Positions 1 through 3,637 of a stretch of DNA of 5,574 nt are shown here, piece by piece. The DNA is taken from the NCBI GenBank assembly GCA_934667465.1, contig CAKUMG010000455.1, positions 1-5,574 on the forward strand. The letters run 5' to 3'. How positions within the stretch are numbered: position 1 is the first letter of the stretch; every line of letters starts with the position of its first letter. The notes beneath the pieces were generated by a model, which ran no database searches, was not told the origin of the DNA, and saw only the letters and a list, made by a program, of their open reading frames with translations. The position numbers and the translations under genes were made by a program. The stretch is from an uncultured Actinoplanes sp. GTDB taxonomy: Bacteria > Actinomycetota > Actinomycetes > Mycobacteriales > Micromonosporaceae.

Positions 1-34
1 CGTCGGCGGATGCGCCCCTGGGATAGCCTCGTTT

Positions 35-41
35 GAGGAGG
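35..41 (+). promoter_or_regulatory. Strong ribosome binding site of the receiver gene
   Basis: GAGGAGG lies eight bases before the ATG at 50 and fixes that start. It is the strongest Shine-Dalgarno sequence in the window and contrasts with the HPt gene downstream, which has none. A TAGCCT at 24-29 could be a -10 element, but no convincing -35 box fits in the few bases visible upstream, so I do not call a promoter. Confidence 0.8.
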
Positions 42-49
42 TACGGGAC

Positions 50-460
50 ATGTCGGTTAATTATGGGCGTGCCCTGCCCGTGGTGCTGATCGTCGAGGAC
101 GACGAAGATGTCCGCGACGTCATGGCGTTCACGCTCGACCAGCGCGGCTTCGAGGTGCTGACGGCGTCGGACAACGCCACGGCCACGGCCCTGTTCCGCG
201 AGCGCGCCGGCCGGATCGACATCCTCGTCGCCGACCTGTCGCTGCCCGGCGAGGTCCCCGGCGGCGTCGCCCACTGGGTCGCCACGGTGTACCCGGCCGT
301 GAAGATCATTTATGTGAGCGGCATCCCGCGGCACGTCTCGCTGTCGTCGGGCCTCGTGCAACCCGGCGCGCCGTACCTGGAGAAGCCGGTCAACCCCGAC
401 GTCCTGGCCAGCACCATCCAGAGCCTCCTCCCGCGGATCGGCTCCGCGGACGACTGGTGA
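50..460 (+). CDS. Stand-alone receiver-domain response regulator (CheY-like)
   Basis: This is a 136-residue protein made of a single receiver domain with no DNA-binding or enzymatic output domain. Visible receiver landmarks are the acidic pair D17-D18 after the hydrophobic strand VVLIVE, the phospho-acceptor D62 in VADLSLPG, the switch Ser S90 in IYVSG, and the invariant K112-P113 near the C-terminus. The ATG start is supported by a strong Shine-Dalgarno sequence, GAGGAGG at 35-41, eight bases upstream. Proteins of this type accept phosphate from a histidine kinase or HPt protein and act by protein contact or as a phosphate shuttle or sink. The stop codon TGA overlaps a GTG in the form GTGA, and the next gene on the strand encodes an HPt protein, so the pair looks like a phosphorelay cassette. 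The partner kinase is not known; the hybrid kinase at the right of the window is one candidate. The family call is secure, the specific role is not. Confidence 0.95.
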   Translation: MSVNYGRALPVVLIVEDDEDVRDVMAFTLDQRGFEVLTASDNATATALFRERAGRIDILVADLSLPGEVPGGVAHWVATVYPAVKIIYVSGIPRHVSLSSGLVQPGAPYLEKPVNPDVLASTIQSLLPRIGSADDW

Positions 461-540
461 ACCGGCCGACCGGCGAAGCAGCCGGCTGTCGGAGCGAGCG
501 ACCGGTGCAGCAGCCGGCTATCGAAGCGAGCGCCCGGTGA
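457..540 (+). CDS. Possible 27-codon mini-ORF bridging receiver and HPt genes
   Basis: The GTG at 457-459 overlaps the receiver stop (TGA 458-460). The frame stays open for 27 codons and ends in TGA at 538-540, which in turn overlaps the GTG at 537-539 that can start the HPt gene. The peptide begins MNRPTGEAAG and its first 17 residues resemble the first 17 of the longer HPt form (MNRPSSEAAD...), with N2, R3, P4, E7, A8, A9, R12, R15, P16 and V17 shared. It has no Shine-Dalgarno of its own, so any translation would depend on reinitiation by ribosomes finishing the receiver. It is most likely a duplicated, frame-shifted copy of the HPt N-terminus. It may or may not be translated; I assign no protein function. 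Confidence 0.25.
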   Translation: MNRPTGEAAGCRSERPVQQPAIEASAR

Positions 541-587
541 ACCGGCCGTCCAGTGAAGCAGCCGACCGTCGGAACAGCCGTCCGGTG
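457..587 (+). repeat. Degenerate direct repeats at the receiver/HPt junction
   Basis: Bases 457-507 align without gaps to 537-587 (offset 80 bp) with about 41 of 51 identical by my count. Within this, 469-500 and 501-532 are adjacent 32-bp units with 28 of 32 identical, and 549-580 is a third, weaker copy (about 23 of 32). The repeats begin at the receiver stop codon and end at the second possible HPt start. GTGAACC occurs at 457, 537 and 585. The region appears to be a stepwise duplication of the original gene junction. It is not an insertion sequence and there are no unique spacers. Confidence 0.85.
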
Positions 588-965
588 AACCCGCATCGCG
601 CCGCCATCCAGGCCCGCCTCGACGAGGTCGGCGGCCCGGACCTGCCGGAACGCGGCCGGGCGCTGCTGGCCCGCCTGCTGACCAACTACGCCGCCAAGAC
701 CCCGCCCGCGATCGACCGTCTGGCCGACGCCCTCACCGCGGGACAGACCGATGATGTACGCGATCAGGCGCACGCCCTCAAGGGCTCGGCCACCAACGTC
801 GGCGTGACCGCCCTTGCCGCCCTCTTCGGCGAGCTCGAGGACGAAGCGCGCGCCGGCCGCCTGCCTGCCTCACCGGAGACCCTGGACCGCGCCCGGGCCC
901 TCCTCGCCGAGATCACGCCGCTCTGCCTGCACATGGCCGCGGAGATCAGCCCGCCCACGGAGTGA
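537..965 (+). CDS. Stand-alone histidine phosphotransfer (HPt) protein
   Basis: This 142-residue protein carries the HPt signature HALKGSATNVG, with the phospho-accepting His at H79, in an otherwise helical, Ala/Leu-rich sequence typical of the four-helix HPt bundle. HPt domains relay phosphate between two receiver domains in multistep phosphorelays and have no kinase activity. The HPt-like sequence begins only around residue 20, and the first 17 residues are encoded by the repeat region. A second in-frame GTG at 585 gives a 126-residue form that contains the whole domain and is equally plausible. Neither start has a clear Shine-Dalgarno; the 537 start overlaps an upstream TGA as GTGA, which favours translational coupling. 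The segment around the His resembles the HPt domain at the end of the hybrid kinase at 3635-5574 ([11 protein letters not shown]), so the two are probably distant paralogues. The family call is firm, the start is uncertain. Confidence 0.9.
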   Translation: MNRPSSEAADRRNSRPVNPHRAAIQARLDEVGGPDLPERGRALLARLLTNYAAKTPPAIDRLADALTAGQTDDVRDQAHALKGSATNVGVTALAALFGELEDEARAGRLPASPETLDRARALLAEITPLCLHMAAEISPPTE

Positions 966-985
966 GCGGCGACCCGGCCCGCGGA

Positions 986-1005
986 CCAGCGGCCGCGGCC
1001 GCTGG
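986..1005. terminator. Perfect GC palindrome between convergent genes, likely bidirectional terminator
   Basis: CCAGCGGCCG followed directly by CGGCCGCTGG is a perfect 20-bp inverted repeat. As RNA it can fold into an 8-bp stem with a CGCG loop on either strand. It lies 21 bases after the HPt stop and 13 bases beyond the stop of the convergent pentapeptide gene, where a shared terminator is expected. There is no U-tract, which is common for actinobacterial terminators. A protein-binding palindrome is possible but less likely between two 3' ends. Confidence 0.65.
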
Positions 1006-1018
1006 ACGGAGCCGCAGG

Positions 1019-1672
1019 TCAGCGGTCCTTGACGACGAGGCCGAGGGTCTGCGCGAGGGCGGGCGCCGCCTCGGCGAGCTGGTTGCTGTCGATCAGGGCG
1101 CCGCGCAGCGAGTCCCACCCCTGTGCCACGTCGAGCTCGCGGGCGCCGCGGAAGTCGACGCTCTTGACGGTCGCCTTGTGGAAGCGGGCGCGGCGGATCG
1201 TGGAGCCCGGGAACGTCACCTTCGACAGCGTCGCGTCGCCGCAGTCGAGCTCGGACAGGTCGCAGTCCCGGAACTCGACGTCCTGCAGCGTGGCGCCGCG
1301 CAGGTTGAGGCTGTCGAGCTTGCAGCCCCGCACGACGACGCGGCGCCACTTCCCGCCGTACGCCTGGACGCCGGCCAGCACGCTGTCCAGGATCGTCACG
1401 TTGAGCAGTTCCGCCTCGGCCCACGTGCCACCGATCCAGCGGCTGCGCGAGATCCACACGTCGTCGAGCCGGGCGCGGTCGAACCCGGACCCGGTGAACG
1501 TCACCCCCGTGATCGCGCTCTCCGAGAACTTGGAGCCGCCGGCCTGCGCGTCCTCGAACTCGGCCGCGTCGAAGTGGATCTCGACGTGCTCCCCGCCGCG
1601 GTCGAACTCGCCGTCGAACGGCTGGAGATACCGCGCGTACGGAAGGGAGGCAAGGTCCTGCACGACGGGCAT
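1019..1672 (-). CDS. Pentapeptide-repeat protein
   Basis: This 217-residue protein has a regular five-residue pattern with a central hydrophobic or aromatic residue, usually preceded by a small one, from about residue 34 to 185. Examples are AAEFE, ITGVTF, LRGATL, FRDCDL and FRGAREL. Such repeats fold into a right-handed quadrilateral beta-helix. Some members (MfpA, Qnr) mimic DNA and protect gyrase, but most have no known function, and nothing here identifies it as one of those. I see no signal peptide or membrane segment. The start at 1672 is chosen because GGAG lies eight bases upstream; the open frame runs on to an ATG at 1783, but that extra segment is Gly/Pro-rich, lacks repeats and has no clear ribosome site. 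The 3' end faces the HPt gene across the palindrome at 986-1005. The rhodanese gene lies 151 bp upstream on the same strand, so co-transcription is possible but the gap could hold its own promoter. Confidence 0.88.
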   Translation of the reverse strand: MPVVQDLASLPYARYLQPFDGEFDRGGEHVEIHFDAAEFEDAQAGGSKFSESAITGVTFTGSGFDRARLDDVWISRSRWIGGTWAEAELLNVTILDSVLAGVQAYGGKWRRVVVRGCKLDSLNLRGATLQDVEFRDCDLSELDCGDATLSKVTFPGSTIRRARFHKATVKSVDFRGARELDVAQGWDSLRGALIDSNQLAEAAPALAQTLGLVVKDR

Positions 1673-1680
1673 GAAACGGT

Positions 1681-1684
1681 CTCC
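1681..1684 (-). promoter_or_regulatory. Shine-Dalgarno deciding the pentapeptide-protein start
   Basis: On the minus strand CGGAGACC precedes the ATG at 1672, with eight bases between GGAG and the start codon. This favours the 217-residue form over the 254-residue form starting at 1783. The spacer 1673-1823 otherwise holds only a weak TAGGTT -10-like hexamer near 1782-1787 on the minus strand without a matching -35 box. Confidence 0.65.
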
Positions 1685-1823
1685 GATCAAGGGCGGGGCG
1701 TACGAACCTGCGCGGGGACCCGGCAGCCCTCCCGCACCCTCGCACGAGGCGCCGGCCTGCCCGTCCCCGGTCTCGTCAGCCAACCTATGTCCCGGCTCGA
1801 AGCTCCACGCCGGCGGGCCCTGC

Positions 1824-2237
1824 TCAGAGCCGCACGTCGGCGGGCTCTCGGCTCATGGGCAGGCCGGCCGCGACCCACGCCTCCACGCCCCCGGCCAGGT
1901 CGGTCGCCCGGTGCAGCCCGACCGCCCGCAGACTCGCCGCGGCCAGGCTCGAGCTGTACCCGTGCCGGCACACCACCACGATCGGCACGTCGTACCCGGT
2001 CGCCTCGGGGATCCGCCACGGGCACCCCGGGTCGAGCCGCCACTCGAGGACCGTCCGGTCGATGACCAGCGCCCCGGGCAGTTCTCCCTGCTCACGCCGC
2101 TGCACCTCGGTCCGGGTGTCGATCAGCAACGCGCCGTCCGCCACCGCGGCCCGCACCTCGTCCGGGCCGAGCCGCCGCACACCCTCCCGGGCCCGCGCCA
2201 GCACGGCCTCGACGCCCCGGGCTTCTTTGATCACCAT
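1824..2237 (-). CDS. Single-domain rhodanese-like protein
   Basis: The 137-residue product is one rhodanese domain. It contains the strand-and-Asp segment ALLIDTRTEVQRREQGELPGALVIDR, followed by LEWRLDP, and the active-site loop VVVCRHGYSSSLAA with the catalytic Cys at C90. It ends with the helix and strand around ATDLAGGVEAW. Rhodaneses of this kind carry a persulfide on the loop Cys and transfer sulfane sulfur; the physiological acceptor is unknown. The size matches small actinobacterial single-domain rhodaneses that share the LEWRLDP segment. I chose the ATG at 2237, which has GGTGA about ten bases upstream; an ATG at 2255 would add six residues. The frame remains open through the tandem array upstream, but that is a composition effect. 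It lies downstream of the oxygenase on the same strand, with about 218 bp, mostly repeats, between them. From memory, relatives are often found beside cysteine dioxygenase genes, but none is visible here. Confidence 0.9.
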   Translation of the reverse strand: MVIKEARGVEAVLARAREGVRRLGPDEVRAAVADGALLIDTRTEVQRREQGELPGALVIDRTVLEWRLDPGCPWRIPEATGYDVPIVVVCRHGYSSSLAAASLRAVGLHRATDLAGGVEAWVAAGLPMSREPADVRL

Positions 2238-2260
2238 CCCCCGATGATCACCCATCGCGG

Positions 2261-2436
2261 GCCGCCGCGCAGACCGGTGCGCGCCGCCGCACAGGCCAAG
2301 GCGCGCCGCCACACAGGCCGGTGCACGCCGCCGCACAGACCAAGGCGCGCCGCCACACGGGCCGGTGCACGCCGCCGCACAGGCCAAGGCGCGCCGCCGC
2401 ACAGGCCGGTGCGCGCCGCCGCGCGTACCGGTGGAG
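2261..2436. repeat. 22-bp tandem array, eight units in alternating A/B types
   Basis: Eight contiguous 22-bp units start at 2261, 2283, 2305, 2327, 2349, 2371, 2393 and 2415. Each begins GCCGCC, followed by a CACAGG-like segment, and then takes one of two endings: CCGGTGCRC (units 1, 3, 5, 7) or CCAAGGCGC (units 2, 4, 6). Unit 8 is degenerate and has a CCGGT ending. The alternation makes a 44-bp higher-order repeat, so GGCGCGCC recurs at 2300, 2344 and 2388. The array fills most of the space between the oxygenase stop and the rhodanese start. There are no unique spacers, so it is not CRISPR. Twenty-two bases is not a multiple of three, and no frame gives a convincing protein. Function unknown; copy number probably varies between strains. 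Confidence 0.95.
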
Positions 2437-2455
2437 GGAACCGCAGGCGGGCCGC

Positions 2456-3271
2456 TCAGGCCTCGCCCATCACCAGGCCCTCGATCGTGTGCTTCTGGGT
2501 GATCGGCGTGAGCGCGTCGACCACCGGGCAGTGCAGGTGTTCCTTGACCTGCGCCGGCAGGCTCGCCCAGTAGCCGTGGGTGACCGCAAGGTCGTGCCGG
2601 TCGCCGTTGACCGCCCCGGGCCCGTCGACGCCGAGGACCAGCACCGGGCGCGACTGCTGCGACTCGTTGCGCGTGCCGCGGTGGATCGTCAGGGCGGAGC
2701 GGGCGGAGATGTCGCCGCGCTTCGGGTACTTGCGGACCGCGCGTTCCTCGTAGCGCCCCCACGTCTTCCGGGGCGGGAACATGCCGTGCCCGAACTCGGG
2801 CGAGTCGTCGAACTGGGTGCCGGGCGCGATCTCGAACGGTCCCATGTCCTCGGCGGTGTCGACGCCGGTCAGGTTGAACGCGAGCGAGTCGAGGGTGCGC
2901 TCGCGCCGGGTGACCTCGGGCATCGGGAAGTCGCGGTGCCACGGCTGGTCGACCGCGCCCGCGAACGGGATGTCGAAGCCGAGCTCGACGATCTCGTAGC
3001 GCGGGCCGAGCACGGCCTCGCAGACCGCGGTGACCCACGGGTGCGTGACCAGGTCGGCGAAGCCGCGGAGCTGCTCGGGGTGGATCTCCACGTAGTACCG
3101 CTTCGGGCCGCGCCCGACCGCCCCGCCGGGCCGCGTCATGGCCTCGGCGAACGCCTTCTCGATGTCCTCGCGCACGGTGTCGGCCCACTCGGTGGTGAAC
3201 GCCGACCCGCACGCGGTGATCCCGTCGGTGTAGATCGCTTCCCGGGCGGCCGCTCCGATGTCCGTCGTCAT
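2456..3271 (-). CDS. Phytanoyl-CoA dioxygenase-like Fe(II)/2-oxoglutarate oxygenase
   Basis: This 271-residue protein has the facial-triad pattern of the PhyH superfamily. Numbered from the alternative GTG start at 3280, the HxD motif is H115-R-D117 in PWHRDFPMP, and the distal His is H200 in SALTIHRGTRNES. R211, eleven residues after the distal His, is in the usual position for binding the 2-oxoglutarate carboxylate. GPFEIAPGTQF in the middle is the typical strand before the jelly-roll turn. Such enzymes hydroxylate or otherwise oxidise small molecules or acyl thioesters using O2 and 2-oxoglutarate; the substrate cannot be told from this sequence. The ATG at 3271 has GGAG only three bases upstream, while the GTG at 3280 has no ribosome site, so I prefer the ATG with modest confidence. 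A perfect inverted repeat covers the start region and suggests regulation. The protein is likely cytoplasmic, with no signal peptide seen. No thioesterase, CoA ligase or other pathway gene is adjacent. Confidence 0.88.
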   Translation of the reverse strand: MTTDIGAAAREAIYTDGITACGSAFTTEWADTVREDIEKAFAEAMTRPGGAVGRGPKRYYVEIHPEQLRGFADLVTHPWVTAVCEAVLGPRYEIVELGFDIPFAGAVDQPWHRDFPMPEVTRRERTLDSLAFNLTGVDTAEDMGPFEIAPGTQFDDSPEFGHGMFPPRKTWGRYEERAVRKYPKRGDISARSALTIHRGTRNESQQSRPVLVLGVDGPGAVNGDRHDLAVTHGYWASLPAQVKEHLHCPVVDALTPITQKHTIEGLVMGEA

Positions 3272-3299
3272 GCGCTCCACGATGGCAACGTGGAGCGCA
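3271..3299. promoter_or_regulatory. Perfect 11-bp inverted repeat over the oxygenase start (operator or hairpin)
   Basis: TGCGCTCCACG at 3271-3281 and CGTGGAGCGCA at 3289-3299 are exact reverse complements separated by the seven bases ATGGCAA. The left arm ends on the first base of the ATG at 3271 and contains the minus-strand GGAG. It could be an operator for a dimeric repressor, or an mRNA hairpin that hides the ribosome site. Which of the two is undecided. Confidence 0.6.
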
Positions 3300-3308
3300 C
3301 CGTGGCAA
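3278..3308 (-). promoter_or_regulatory. Direct repeat TTGCCA-N2-GTG spaced by 20 bp, possible -35 box or regulator site
   Basis: On the minus strand TTGCCACGGTG (3308-3298) and TTGCCATCGTG (3288-3278) match at nine of eleven positions, exactly 20 bp apart. The upstream TTGCCA matches five of six bases of a TTGACA -35 box; CATCGT 18 bases further on is a poor -10 candidate, which would place transcription start near the start codon. Alternatively, the direct repeat is a tandem binding site. Weak evidence for either. Confidence 0.35.
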
Positions 3309-3357
3309 GACGAGCCGGTAGCGGGCCGTGGTCCGGGACAGCACGTGAGCCCGCGGG

Positions 3358-3564
3358 TCAGACGGCGGCCATGGTGACGCCGATGCTGGTGCCCGGCTTG
3401 GGCCGCTGCGGGTGCGGCGGCAGCAAGAACACGGCCTTGGTGGCGGTCTGCGGCACCTCGGCCGGCGCGGCGTGGACCGTGCGCCGCAGCAGCATCGCCG
3501 CCGCGCCCAGGGCGGCGTCGGACGGGGTCTGGTAGGCGCGCTGCAGGATCCGCTTGTCGACCAG
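3358..3564 (-). CDS. Small coding-like ORF or 3' remnant, start unresolved
   Basis: The minus-strand frame ending in TGA at 3358 has nearly all codons ending in G or C over its last 68 codons, from VDKRILQRAYQTP through to the C-terminus GTSIGVTMAAV. The composition looks protein-like, whereas the + strand frames here are Arg/Gly-rich shadows. There is no ATG, GTG or TTG at the beginning of this stretch. The first canonical start inside it is the ATG at 3495, which gives 45 residues but has no Shine-Dalgarno; the coordinates given begin at a CTG at 3564 where the repeat array stops. The next upstream canonical start in this frame would lie deep inside the kinase gene. I recognise no domain. 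It may be a short unannotated protein, or the tail of a gene whose 5' part was lost or replaced by the adjacent repeats. It ends about 86 bp before the oxygenase start on the same strand. Confidence 0.35.
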   Translation of the reverse strand: MVDKRILQRAYQTPSDAALGAAAMLLRRTVHAAPAEVPQTATKAVFLLPPHPQRPKPGTSIGVTMAAV

Positions 3565-3637
3565 GCCGCCGGAAGATCGCGCGGCCGCCGGAAAGACCGC
3601 CGAGCCGCCGGAAAAATCGCGGGCCGCCGGAGGGTCA
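3565..3637. repeat. 19-20-bp tandem array abutting the kinase stop codon
   Basis: GCCGCCGGA recurs at 3565, 3584, 3604 and 3623, giving spacings of 19, 20 and 19 bp. The unit continues as AAGAYCGCGC-like sequence, and the fourth copy is cut off at GGGTCA, which is the kinase stop codon read from the + strand. The array occupies the whole gap between the kinase and the small downstream ORF. No inverted repeat strong enough for a terminator is evident. Function unknown. Confidence 0.8.

Noticed and set aside
1673..1783. N-terminal extension of the pentapeptide protein to the ATG at 1783
   Set aside because: The extra 37 residues are low-complexity and lack pentapeptide repeats, and the ATG at 1672 has the better ribosome site.
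2228..2250. Two TGATCA palindromes, 17 bp apart, as an operator for the rhodanese gene
   Set aside because: They lie at or inside the start of the coding region and are short common palindromes; without conservation data they are not a supported site.
2261..2436. CRISPR array
   Set aside because: The 22-bp units are contiguous with no unique spacers, and no cas gene is present.
962..2573. Long + strand open frames (962-2065 and 1029-2573)
   Set aside because: They lie opposite the pentapeptide and rhodanese genes, encode Arg/Pro/Ala-rich sequence without domains, and reflect the lack of stops in GC-rich DNA.
1824..3344. 506-residue minus-strand frame joining the oxygenase region to the rhodanese
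   Set aside because: Only its last 140 or so residues are rhodanese. The rest is a shifted frame of the oxygenase gene and the tandem array, so it is not a fusion protein.
2321..3535. 404-residue + strand frame
   Set aside because: It is antisense to the oxygenase, has no recognisable domain, and begins inside the tandem array.
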